Source: Arthrobacter cavernae | GTDB taxonomy: Bacteria > Actinomycetota > Actinomycetes > Actinomycetales > Micrococcaceae | Direction of reading: 5' to 3' | NCBI RefSeq assembly: GCF_017368795.1 | Contig: NZ_JAFNLL010000005.1 | Span: forward strand, 1 to 40,084 | DNA: 40,084 nucleotides | Part shown: positions 1 to 5,712 of the stretch, piece by piece | How the letters are laid out: each line of letters starts with the position of its first letter | Numbering within the stretch: position 1 is the first letter of the stretch | Made by a program: the position numbers and the translations under genes | Notes under the pieces: generated by a model | What the model was told of the DNA's origin: nothing | Seen by the model: the letters and a program-made list of their open reading frames with translations, nothing else | The model's database searches: none

Positions 1-187
1 GCAGGTCGGCTCCGCGCAGGTCGGCTCCGCGCAGGTTGGCTCCGTACAGGTTGGCTCCGTACAGGTTGGCTTCGCGCAGGTTGGCTTCGCGAATCGTCTT
101 TACGAGTGTGTTGTCTGGCGACTCATAGCTGAACAGGATTGATCCTGTCAGGTAATGCTTGATCTCTATCTTGATGTTTCGTGGCAT
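1..187 (-). CDS. Pentapeptide-repeat protein (N-terminal part, cut by window edge)
   Basis: The ORF track misses this gene because it runs off the window. Reading down from an ATG at 187, the product begins MPRNIKIEIKHYLTGSILFS and, from about residue 37, turns into consecutive five-residue units of the A(N/D)LxG/E type: EANLR, EANLY, GANLY, GANLR, GADLR. This is the pentapeptide-repeat fold, a right-handed quadrilateral beta helix. A strong ribosome site (AGGAGGTGAT, 188-197 on the minus strand) overlaps the stop of the upstream gene, so it is the last visible cistron of the minus-strand early operon. The DNA repeats are nearly identical, so copy number could vary by slippage. Some family members mimic DNA (MfpA/Qnr type), but most have no known role and nothing here decides between them. 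Confidence 0.85.
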   Translation of the reverse strand, partial: MPRNIKIEIKHYLTGSILFSYESPDNTLVKTIREANLREANLYGANLYGANLRGADLRGADL

Positions 188-196
188 ATCACCTCC

Positions 197-607
197 TTAT
201 TTGTTGTCTTTCTTGATTATTGAGAAGCGGAACGGCCCCCGCTGGCGCTTGAGATTGGCGACCTCGTCTGCAAGCACGTCTATCTGTTCCTGTAGAGATG
301 GACGAGTCCAGGTTTGACTGGCTGTCATATCTGGATCGGCTACTGCTATATCAGGGATGTCGCTCGGTCTCTTGATCTGTGCGGCCCTGGCCTTCCCAAG
401 TTCTATCTTGCGCTTGAGCGCACGAGCTGCCTTCGCCTGCTTATGAGCCAGGAACCCGTTCCAGGTCTTCGCATTGCGCACGGTGCGGATAGTCTCGATG
501 CTCACATTGTGGAAGGCGGCCATCTGAGCGTTGGAGCGCCTACCGTCACGGATGTCTCGATTGATCGAAAAGAACTTGATCTTGGTTAGTTTCTTTGGAT
601 TTGACAT
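197..607 (-). CDS. Hypothetical phage protein with HTH-like N-terminus and C-terminal coiled coil
   Basis: A product of 136 residues. Residues about 23-55 (RRSNAQMAAFHNVSIETIRT followed by VRNAKTW) read like the small helix-turn-helix found in phage homing-type and regulatory proteins. Residues about 104-124 (LQEQIDVLADEVANLKRQRG) form a short coiled coil, suggesting a dimer. The start ATG at 607 overlaps the TAA of the preceding tiny ORF, so it is translationally linked within the early operon that also carries the Rad52-like gene. I do not recognise a family; DNA binding is an inference from the HTH-like segment only. Confidence 0.7.
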   Translation of the reverse strand: MSNPKKLTKIKFFSINRDIRDGRRSNAQMAAFHNVSIETIRTVRNAKTWNGFLAHKQAKAARALKRKIELGKARAAQIKRPSDIPDIAVADPDMTASQTWTRPSLQEQIDVLADEVANLKRQRGPFRFSIIKKDNK

Positions 608-703
608 TTAATTGGTTCCTGAGACTATGGCCTCGTTAGTTTGTTCGATGAGCACGCCACGTTCGGCGTCCCTGACTGTCTGGAGTAGCGCGAGAATATC
701 CAT
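608..703 (-). CDS. Tiny ORF, 31 aa, unknown
   Basis: Below the usual length cut-off. It encodes MDILALLQTVRDAERGVLIE and 11 more residues, stop TAA. Its ATG overlaps the stop of the 40-aa ORF (TGATG at 701-705), and its own TAA abuts the start of the 136-aa gene. This tight head-to-tail overlap on both sides is the main evidence that it is translated. It is acidic and probably helical. No family recognised. Confidence 0.5.
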   Translation of the reverse strand: MDILALLQTVRDAERGVLIEQTNEAIVSGTN

Positions 704-825
704 CACTCTGAGTACTCCAGATATCGCTCCTCTTGCTCGGCACGTTCCTGCTGCTCGACAAGTTGTTCGCTCATGTCAATCTCGTCGTCGAGTCCGTGGC
801 TTATCTGGCTGTAATAGGTATCCAT
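703..825 (-). CDS. Tiny acidic ORF, 40 aa, unknown
   Basis: Encodes MDTYYSQISHGLDDEIDMSE and 20 more residues dominated by Glu and Gln, ending in TGA at 703-705. The ATG (825) directly follows the TAG of the Rad52-like gene with no gap, and its stop overlaps the next ATG. Position and acidity suggest a small partner or regulator of the recombination genes, but nothing in the sequence proves that. Confidence 0.5.
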   Translation of the reverse strand: MDTYYSQISHGLDDEIDMSEQLVEQQERAEQEERYLEYSE

Positions 826-1590
826 CTATGCGGCCTCCATTTCCTGCTTCTTAGCTTCCAGTTTCTCGATCGCCTGGGCTGCTTGTACGTCGGTCAGGAT
901 TGCTGCAAGCCACTTCTCTCGCATACTAGGATCGGCTTTGATGGCGTTGTACAGCGTCTTGATCTTGATGATCTGCGCACCCGTAGGAGGGTTGTCAATC
1001 GTTGGCTCGTCTTTGGGCGCGGTTCCGGTAATGAGTGATGAAGCCGTAGGCGCTTTCTTTTCATCGCCAGGAGCACGGATGGGCAGAGCCCAACTCGGCA
1101 ACTTTGGAGGATTCCAGTAACCTTTGACATCCGGCTCACCCTGTTTGTTCTTTGGGTTCTTCCAGATCTGAATGTAGTTTTCGCCCCCAGACTGGTAGAC
1201 GCTTTGATAGACAGCTTCGAGGCTGTACAGATAGCGACCGATACCCCATTGAACTGCTGCTCGCTTCATCGCGTTAGATAGACCACCCTTAATTGGTTCG
1301 ATATCTGAGTTATCAGCACCATCCCACTTGGTGATCCACTCGCCATTTACACGGATTGAGAGACCACAAAGGATGCCGCCGTTCGGTGACGTGTCGAACT
1401 CGTCTCGCCAGTTCTCCGGCCCGACAACATCATCAAGACGGTTCTGTACAGCGCGGTTGTCGATGTAGGCAATGACCTGCACCCAGCCACTTTGACCCTT
1501 TAGGCCAGAACGCTGTACTCGCCATTCGATGTCTTCCGGCTTGAATGGGGCACGGAGCGCCTTCAGATCGAAAGTTACAGACTCACCCAT
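826..1590 (-). CDS. Rad52/Rad22-family single-strand annealing protein
   Basis: A product of 254 residues. The N-terminal 130 residues match the Rad52/Rad22 annealing domain as I know it: an opening APFKPEDIEWRVQRSG, then ENWRDEF, a LCGLSIRVNGEW strand, and the helix region SNAMKRAAVQWGIGRYLY. The C-terminal part is a less ordered tail ending in a short charged helix. Phage members anneal complementary single strands during recombination-dependent replication and repair. There is no obvious partner 5'-3' exonuclease in the window; it could lie left of base 1. The ATG at 1590 lies inside the end of the 57-aa ORF, so the genes are coupled. Confidence 0.85.
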   Translation of the reverse strand: MGESVTFDLKALRAPFKPEDIEWRVQRSGLKGQSGWVQVIAYIDNRAVQNRLDDVVGPENWRDEFDTSPNGGILCGLSIRVNGEWITKWDGADNSDIEPIKGGLSNAMKRAAVQWGIGRYLYSLEAVYQSVYQSGGENYIQIWKNPKNKQGEPDVKGYWNPPKLPSWALPIRAPGDEKKAPTASSLITGTAPKDEPTIDNPPTGAQIIKIKTLYNAIKADPSMREKWLAAILTDVQAAQAIEKLEAKKQEMEAA

Positions 1591-1748
1591 ACGAAGGCCT
1601 TTAGAACGCTCTCACGAATGGATACGCGGCTAGATGTAAAGTTGCGGCGCTGTGCCTGGTAAGGCGCATTAGCGAGCTCGTAGCGGCGTTGTACGCGCGC
1701 CTTAGTGCTGGCTGTGAACTCTTGATTCTGATTATTTCTTCGCTTCAT
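1575..1748 (-). CDS. Small basic ORF, 57 aa, unknown
   Basis: Runs from ATG at 1748 to TAA at 1575-1577. It encodes MKRRNNQNQEFTASTKARVQ followed by 37 residues rich in Arg. It overlaps the end of the 87-aa gene by 17 bases and the start of the Rad52-like gene by 16, which fills what would otherwise be an unexplained gap in a compact operon. A basic small protein beside an annealing protein could bind nucleic acid, but that is only an inference. Confidence 0.5.
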   Translation of the reverse strand: MKRRNNQNQEFTASTKARVQRRYELANAPYQAQRRNFTSSRVSIRESVLKAFVWVSL

Positions 1749-1995
1749 GGCGCTTCTCTTTCTCTATTTGTTTGACGCGTATGGCGAGCCATTGGCGTCT
1801 TGTGGTTATTGTTGGGTTGCTGACTGTGGTGAGTGTTCGGATGATAGTTGGAACGGAGATCTTCTTCTCAAGGCGTTCCGACTCAGCTCGTGCTAGCTCG
1901 ACCAATGCCTGTTTCAGTGGTGGGTAAAACCCCCAGCCTGTTGTGATGAGCTTCTCGCCCTTTTTCTTTGTTGGCATCAGGTATGGATTGATCAT
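1732..1995 (-). CDS. Hypothetical protein, 87 aa, first gene of the minus-strand early operon
   Basis: Encodes MINPYLMPTKKKGEKLITTG and 67 further residues. The centre (PLKQALVELARAESERLEKK then ISVPTIIRTLTTVS) resembles a ribbon-helix-helix or small helical DNA-binding arrangement, and the C-terminus is strongly basic (KQIEKEKRHEAKK). First cistron after the 1996-2291 control region, with an AAAGACGAG ribosome-site-like stretch just upstream. Being first and small, it could be an early regulator. The family is not recognised. Confidence 0.6.
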   Translation of the reverse strand: MINPYLMPTKKKGEKLITTGWGFYPPLKQALVELARAESERLEKKISVPTIIRTLTTVSNPTITTRRQWLAIRVKQIEKEKRHEAKK

Positions 1996-2291
1996 AAGTA
2001 CTCGTCTTTCTTTAAAGTGATTGTGTTCTCCTGTCTGCGTGTGTTTAGTAGGGTTATTCGCTGTCGAGCCTAGATAAATGTCTGCTCCGCTTTCGCCTGT
2101 CCTTGACTATGAGGCATTTATAAAGAATATGCAAGGCTATTTTTGCTATTGCCTGTGGATAAATAGCCGTCGTTATCTTGACTGTGTGTTTGGACGTGTG
2201 GTTGATGTGGCCTTCGTACCCACCAAATGGGCCTCTGACGTGGGCAAACGATACCCTAGGCGCTCGTACTCATCCCGTCTATACTGAATCC
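1996..2291. promoter_or_regulatory. Divergent control region between early minus operon and replication-relaxation gene
   Basis: About 296 bases without a credible gene. It separates divergent genes and so must hold promoters for both. The middle (about 2101-2175) is notably A+T rich and carries an exact DnaA-box consensus on the minus strand (TGTGGATAA at 2154-2162). A TTGACT hexamer lies at 2177-2182. The plus-strand ORF open from 2178 is not a convincing extension of the downstream gene. A phage replication origin or early operator here is possible but not shown. Confidence 0.4.
2280..2285 (+). promoter_or_regulatory. Putative -10 element for a leaderless transcript
   Basis: TATACT ends only six bases before the ATG at 2292, so transcription would start at or next to the start codon. 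No Shine-Dalgarno sequence precedes the ATG. Leaderless mRNAs are common in actinobacteria. The -35 region (TAGGCG, 17 bases upstream) is weak. Confidence 0.5.
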
Positions 2292-3002
2292 ATGCTCGTA
2301 ACCACCCGCGACGCCAAGATCATCAAGCTCATTTCCCGCTTCGGAATGCTCCGGTCAGGAATTATTCGCGAACTTATTTTTTCAGACAGTCTCAGCGCTA
2401 CGTCTAGCGATAGAGCATTGAAGCGTCTAGTTGAACGGAAGTACCTGGCACGGGTAGAGCGTCGCCTCATAGGTGGCAACGGTGCAGGGAGTGGCCAGTA
2501 CATCTACCGCCTGGGGACACAGGGACGGCGCATAGCGCAGACTCAGGGCAACTATTCGAGGCTCTCGGATATCCACCACACCATTGCTATAGCTGAGACG
2601 TTCGTAGCAGTGAAGCGATTAGAGCAGCAAGGCCTGCTGGAAGTCGTGGGCTATGCGACAGAACCAGATTCTTGGGCTACTGTGGCCGGAGCTGAGTTGC
2701 GACCTGACCTGCATATAGAAATGGCTATCCCTAGCAGGCGCGTCAACGTCACGTTTTTCATCGAGGTTGATCTAGGTACGGAACGCCAGAAGCAACTCAA
2801 AGAAAAGATGAGAAAGTACATACATGCCTGGCAACATAGCGATGAGAGCGATGTACCGACGTTTCCTGTGGTGTTGTTCCTTGTACCTGATGAGGAGCGC
2901 ATGAAGGAAATACAGTGGCTCATAGACCGCGAGGACGAAGAAGTGCGCGGTTTGTTTATGGTCGAAATGCAAGAGTCTTTTCCACAGTTCCTCTTTAGTT
3001 GA
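2292..3002 (+). CDS. Replication-relaxation family protein
   Basis: A product of 236 residues if translation starts at the ATG at 2292, preferred over the upstream start at 2178 because a -10 element ends at 2285. The N-terminal 80 residues form a winged-helix: TTRDAKIIKLISRFGMLRSG, then RALKRLVERKYLARVERRL and a beta wing ending in YIYRLGTQGRRIA. A more variable alpha/beta C-terminal half follows (TFFIEVDLGTERQKQLKEKM). This layout matches the replication-relaxation (Replic_Relax) family of actinobacterial plasmids and conjugative elements, usually found near TraG/FtsK-like ATPases; such an ATPase occurs at 27058-29244. The molecular role is poorly known; the name derives from plasmid studies. 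Confidence 0.75.
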   Translation: MLVTTRDAKIIKLISRFGMLRSGIIRELIFSDSLSATSSDRALKRLVERKYLARVERRLIGGNGAGSGQYIYRLGTQGRRIAQTQGNYSRLSDIHHTIAIAETFVAVKRLEQQGLLEVVGYATEPDSWATVAGAELRPDLHIEMAIPSRRVNVTFFIEVDLGTERQKQLKEKMRKYIHAWQHSDESDVPTFPVVLFLVPDEERMKEIQWLIDREDEEVRGLFMVEMQESFPQFLFS

Positions 3003-3025
3003 GCGTTTTTTACAACTTAAAAGCC

Positions 3026-3054
3026 TTGTGTATTTACCTCTGTTGGCTCATAAT
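3026..3054 (+). promoter_or_regulatory. Sigma-70-type promoter for the 70-aa membrane protein
   Basis: TTGTGT at 3026-3031, a 17-base spacer, and CATAAT at 3049-3054. The spacer and the downstream leader (TAAACAGGAAC) are shared with the promoter at 4442-4470, so the two look like copies of one element. Confidence 0.7.
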
Positions 3055-3091
3055 ACTTAGTAGAACAAAGCTAAACAGGAACTCCTAAGCA

Positions 3092-3304
3092 ATGATCGTA
3101 AACACACCGTATGGACCGACGGAGACTAACGGCGGCGAGATCATAGACCTTGCGCCTTTGCGACGTAAACCGCGAGGCCGTGTAAGCCGTCCTAAGCACT
3201 CTCACAGCAGAAGACGAACCCAGCATCATCTCTTCAACGAACTATCGTTCACGCTCGCTCTCGTTGCTACAGGCCTATATCTAGCGGCCGGCCTTATGAG
3301 CTAG
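3092..3304 (+). CDS. Small basic protein with one C-terminal membrane segment
   Basis: A product of 70 residues. The first half is strongly basic (RRKPRGRVSRPKHSHSRRRT) and the C-terminus is a single hydrophobic helix (about residues 50-68, FTLALVATGLYLAAGLMS), so it is probably a tail-anchored inner-membrane protein with a positively charged cytoplasmic part. It has its own promoter and a strong terminator right after it, so it is expressed as a monocistronic unit, which suits a lysogenically expressed protein. Superinfection exclusion is a typical role for such proteins, but that is inference. No family recognised. Confidence 0.6.
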   Translation: MIVNTPYGPTETNGGEIIDLAPLRRKPRGRVSRPKHSHSRRRTQHHLFNELSFTLALVATGLYLAAGLMS

Positions 3305-3320
3305 AAGAGTCACACCAAAG

Positions 3321-3354
3321 AAAAAGACGCTCAAACACACAAGAGCGTCTTTTT
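3321..3354. terminator. Strong bidirectional intrinsic terminator
   Basis: A 12-bp perfect stem (AAAAAGACGCTC at 3321-3332 with GAGCGTCTTTTT at 3343-3354) and a 10-base loop, with a T run on the plus strand and an A run upstream. It closes the 70-aa gene and insulates the non-coding region that follows. Confidence 0.9.
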
Positions 3355-3629
3355 TAGAAGTGTAGCCAGTGACGGCGTCCAGGAACGTGCAACCATCGAA
3401 GATCGCATGTACCTATTAAAGCAGGTAGGGCTTGTTTTTCAATCCCTCTTTTATATCCAACTCACGTGCGCCCCTGGGTCGGGGGATGATCAGTACCGGT
3501 ACCTGTATAGTTCGGAATAGTGTCCTCGGCTTCTTAGTGGCTGTTTGTTTCTTCTTCTGCATATCGGGCATTATGAACGATTATCCACAGTTTGCCTAGA
3601 GAGTAAATGACAATCGTCACACATTGCCG
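3355..3629. other. Non-coding stretch with palindrome and DnaA box
   Basis: No credible gene. The one open frame (3534-3728, minus) has no ribosome site and overlaps the RNA gene that follows. Elements seen: a TACCT/AGGTA inverted repeat about 3410-3428, a G+C-rich CCCC/GGGG hairpin about 3473-3486, the perfect palindrome GTACCGGTAC about 3493-3502, and an exact DnaA box TTATCCACA at 3581-3589. Confidence 0.4.
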
Positions 3630-3657
3630 TTGACTTAAATCACTTAGTGTCGATAAT
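3630..3657 (+). promoter_or_regulatory. Near-consensus promoter of the structured RNA
   Basis: TTGACT at 3630-3635, a 16-base spacer, and GATAAT at 3652-3657: one of the best sigma-70-type promoters in the prophage. It lies in a gene-free stretch and points at the hairpin RNA; the expected transcription start is about 3664, just before the long stem. Its spacer shares CACTTAG with the promoter at 4442-4470. Confidence 0.75.
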
Positions 3658-3663
3658 GGAGTA

Positions 3664-3800
3664 CAGCAAGCATTCACGTTCAATGATGTAAGTCTTGCTC
3701 CTGAAATCACCCGCAGGGGGTATTGCATTATTCGATAAGTCCGTCATAATGATTGGTGAACGTGAATGCTTTAGAGCCTCCTGCTACAGGGGGCTCTTTC
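3664..3800 (+). ncRNA. Putative structured small RNA, about 135 nt
   Basis: A self-contained RNA gene: promoter 3630-3657, structured body, intrinsic terminator. The body is closed by a perfect 15-bp stem, AAGCATTCACGTTCA (3668-3682) with TGAACGTGAATGCTT (3757-3771). Inside the 74-base loop two hairpins can form: CTCCTG (3698-3703) with CAGGGG (3714-3719, one G-U pair), and CATTAT (3726-3731) with ATAATG (3746-3751). The terminator stem follows at 3773-3797. No ORF of note lies inside. The CTCCTG/CAGGGGG pair occurs again in the terminator stem, so upstream and downstream copies could swap partners. The function is unknown; antisense regulation, protein titration or immunity RNA are all possible. 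It matches no RNA family I recognise. Confidence 0.65.
3773..3800 (+). terminator. Intrinsic terminator of the structured RNA
   Basis: An 11-bp stem, AGAGCCTCCTG (3773-3783) with CAGGGGGCTCT (3787-3797, one G-U pair), a three-base loop, then TTTC. It directly abuts the closing stem of the RNA body. Confidence 0.75.
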
Positions 3801-4441
3801 TTGTATCTCGGGGGAGCCGTTGACTAAGGTCGGTCCTGATACGAGTCTAAAGAAGTGATGGAATATCTAGCTCAACGTTTTCGGCTATCGTAAAGCCTGC
3901 TTTGTACTGATGAAGCGATATCAACGTAGCTACTTTAACAATTTGGTTCATAGTCTAAGTTATCGACAGGCAAGCGGAGTTGGGGAGAAGGCCTACTAGT
4001 GGCGAATATAACCCACTACGAGTGTTGCAACTAACTCATAGATGCGCGCAAGTGAAAATCTTGCCTCCGCCTGTCTGTCTATAACAATTGAAGGTAGCTG
4101 TGATGGGTATCGAAAACCACTGCCCTGGTGGACTTTGGTCGAGTAGGTAGGGGTTGGAACTCACGATCGCAACGGCTAGTACGTGACGTTGAAGTTGGGT
4201 TTATTCAACTGCGTTCGTCCCATCTCACATACTTTCAAGCAAGACTTACCTAGTAGGTTACGGATCACTCAAAGACGTAACGGACTGGAAGGGGGAGTTA
4301 GTCAATCAAGCTATCCCTGATGAGCCGACGACCTGCACACCCACTCAGGGAATGCTTTAGTATCAACTCCCCTCCGTGTTTACGGAAGAAAGAAGGGAGT
4401 ACTTAGAGTGCCCGATCATCGGCCACTTTCAAAAAATACCC
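3801..4441. other. Gene-free stretch with further stem structures
   Basis: No credible ORF in either strand over about 640 bases. A second TTGACT lies at 3820-3825 without a clear -10. GACAGG/CGGAG (3965-3979) can pair with CTCCG/CCTGTC (4065-4075) across a four-base bulge, enclosing a TAGTGG/CCACTA hairpin (3997-4018). GGGGAGTT (4292-4299) pairs with AACTCCCC (4365-4372) and encloses TCCCTGA/TCAGGGA (4314-4320 with 4345-4351). These nested dyads suggest more structured RNA, but I see no matching promoter-terminator pair. Confidence 0.4.
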
Positions 4442-4470
4442 TTGACTATTTAGCGCACTTAGCTCATAGT
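4442..4470 (+). promoter_or_regulatory. Promoter of the WhiB operon
   Basis: TTGACT at 4442-4447, a 17-base spacer, and CATAGT at 4465-4470. The leader carries TAAACAGGAAC (4483-4493), as at 3072-3082. It drives the tiny ORF, the WhiB-like gene and the anchored protein. Confidence 0.75.
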
Positions 4471-4501
4471 CTAGGGCAGCATTAAACAGGAACAATTGAA
4501 T

Positions 4502-4582
4502 ATGCGAACAATCAAGTTTAGAGCGTGGAATCACACTAATCGAGTTGAAGTGTGCTCACAAGAGGCTGGTGATGAGTGCTGA
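4502..4582 (+). CDS. Leader-type ORF, 26 aa, overlapping whiB start
   Basis: Encodes MRTIKFRAWNHTNRVEVCSQ and six more residues, stop TGA at 4580-4582. The first nine residues look like the N-terminus of YopX-type phage proteins (M-R-x-I-K-F-R-A-W), so this may be the remnant of such a gene, reused as a leader. An AGGA lies about 12 bases before the ATG. Its last 11 bases (ATGAGTGCTGA) contain the WhiB start codon, so translation is probably coupled. It is first in the transcript from the 4442-4470 promoter. Confidence 0.5.
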   Translation: MRTIKFRAWNHTNRVEVCSQEAGDEC

Positions 4583-5066
4583 GCGCTTCCCTAGCCTAGA
4601 AGGCGGTGCCTGCACTGACCTAGCTCCAGGCGTTGCAGAGAAGTACTTCAATGCAAATGCTCACCGAGAGCCATTCCTGGCAAAGACCGCCAAAGCTATC
4701 TGTGCCCGCTGCGTGATCCAACCTCAGTGTTTGGAAGCAGCGATGAAGCGCACATATCCAGATCGCGGTGTCATCGGCGGCATGACTGCCAGCTCAATCC
4801 GAGCAGCCAAGGAATGGGATGCCTACGACAAGGGCCTCAGGTCTAATCCACCAAAGCATTCGCGGCCAGAGATGCCCAACTACTACGAGCCGTCGCCGGC
4901 TAGCGAACACGCAGCTGAACTACGGGCAATCGCGGATCTGTCTTTCGAGGAACGCGTCTATGGCATTTTCCTAGACGTGAAGAAGGGCAAGTACCAGACT
5001 CTCAACCAGGCCATCGGAGAAATCGCGCTGATACATAGCCAGGCGATGGAGGTCAACCATGCGTAA
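4572..5066 (+). CDS. WhiB-like (Wbl) iron-sulfur transcription factor
   Basis: A product of 164 residues from ATG 4572 (GTG at 4545 lacks a ribosome site). It has the four Wbl cysteines: GAC near residue 13, then CARCVIQPQC (C-x2-C-x5-C), which bind a 4Fe-4S cluster, followed by the turn GVIGGMT, where the usual Trp of G-V/I-W-G-G is replaced by Ile. The C-terminal half is an unrelated extension with a helical end. Wbl proteins bind sigma factor region 4 and adjust transcription; the phage version in mycobacteriophage TM4 interferes with host WhiB2 and causes superinfection exclusion. A similar lysogenic role is an inference. Its stop overlaps the next gene by eight bases. Confidence 0.85.
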   Translation: MSAERFPSLEGGACTDLAPGVAEKYFNANAHREPFLAKTAKAICARCVIQPQCLEAAMKRTYPDRGVIGGMTASSIRAAKEWDAYDKGLRSNPPKHSRPEMPNYYEPSPASEHAAELRAIADLSFEERVYGIFLDVKKGKYQTLNQAIGEIALIHSQAMEVNHA

Positions 5067-5571
5067 GCCTCTCCTTATATCAGCAGTAACCGTCGCCATC
5101 CTTGGCGCAGGAGTAGCACTCATCATGACTAATCAGACGAAACCCGAGCAGCAACTAAAGGCAGACGCGTCTAGCGTGCAGCCGGCCGCAGAATCGGAAG
5201 TGCCCGATCTAGTGGAGACGCCAGTACCCGAACCTCTGCCAGTAGACGTACCCGAACCTACGATTGCCGATCAGCCTGTTCAAAGCTCAGAGCCTGTCTA
5301 TGCAGAACCAGGCCAATTGCTCCACGGTGGCGAGTTGCTACCTAACCGCTACGCCAAGGAGATGCAGGCCAGCAACGTCAAGCCAGGGGACTACGAGATC
5401 GTTTGCAAGCTCGTGTTCAACGACGACTGCGCGGCAACTCTAGAACACACACTCAAGCCTTACGACCGCGTGGCGATGTTCAAGCTGCGGGAGGGGATGA
5501 ACCAGATGTTGATACATCATGGGACGTGGACGGCCGCGTTCGAGGCTTTTGAGACATCAGGTAGCTGGTAG
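5059..5571 (+). CDS. Membrane-anchored or secreted protein with Pro/Glu-rich linker
   Basis: A product of 170 residues. A basic start (MRKP) and a hydrophobic segment (about residues 4-24, LLISAVTVAILGAGVALIMT) form a signal anchor or signal peptide. Residues about 35-90 are a Pro/Glu/Val-rich, cell-wall-spanning type linker. The C-terminal 75 residues are a small folded domain with two cysteines (IVCKLVFNDDCAATL) that could form a disulfide outside the cell. It is translationally coupled to the WhiB-like gene (ATG inside the WhiB stop region). The location suggests a surface protein expressed in the lysogen. Family not recognised. Confidence 0.65.
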   Translation: MRKPLLISAVTVAILGAGVALIMTNQTKPEQQLKADASSVQPAAESEVPDLVETPVPEPLPVDVPEPTIADQPVQSSEPVYAEPGQLLHGGELLPNRYAKEMQASNVKPGDYEIVCKLVFNDDCAATLEHTLKPYDRVAMFKLREGMNQMLIHHGTWTAAFEAFETSGSW

Positions 5572-5699
5572 CACCGTACTTTCCAAGCCGAAGGCCCGCC
5601 GACACCGATTGGGGGTACGTGCCGGCGGACCAAGATCGAGCATAGCCGACACAGGCTTCACGGCAGGTGCTCCTGACGCGGCGACTTGCGGTGGAACGC

Positions 5700-5705
5700 T
5701 AGACT
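5700..5705 (+). promoter_or_regulatory. Putative -10 of a leaderless methyltransferase transcript
   Basis: TAGACT ends seven bases before the ATG at 5713, with no Shine-Dalgarno sequence between. This is the same geometry as at 2280-2292. The -35 region is weak. Confidence 0.4.
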
Positions 5706-5712
5706 TGGCGCC

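Noticed and set aside
2178..2291. N-terminal extension of the replication-relaxation protein
   Set aside because: The extra 38 residues do not fit the family start (TTRDAKIIKLI), and a -10 element ends at 2285.
3470..3505. G+C-rich segment and GTACCGGTAC palindrome as a cos site
   Set aside because: The location ahead of the packaging genes is possible, but there is no second feature such as terminase-binding repeats, and it lies 5 kb from terS. It cannot be decided without virion DNA ends.
3534..3728. 64-aa ORF on the minus strand in the non-coding region
   Set aside because: No ribosome site, Cys/Ser-rich composition without family resemblance, and it overlaps the promoter and closing stem of the structured RNA on the other strand.
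3800..4440. tRNA or tmRNA genes in the gene-free region
   Set aside because: No T-loop consensus (GGTTCRA) with matching acceptor stem was found; the stems seen do not form a cloverleaf.
5580..5640. Terminator between anchored protein and methyltransferase
   Set aside because: CCGCCG/CGGCGG can pair, but the stem is short with a long loop and no T run follows.
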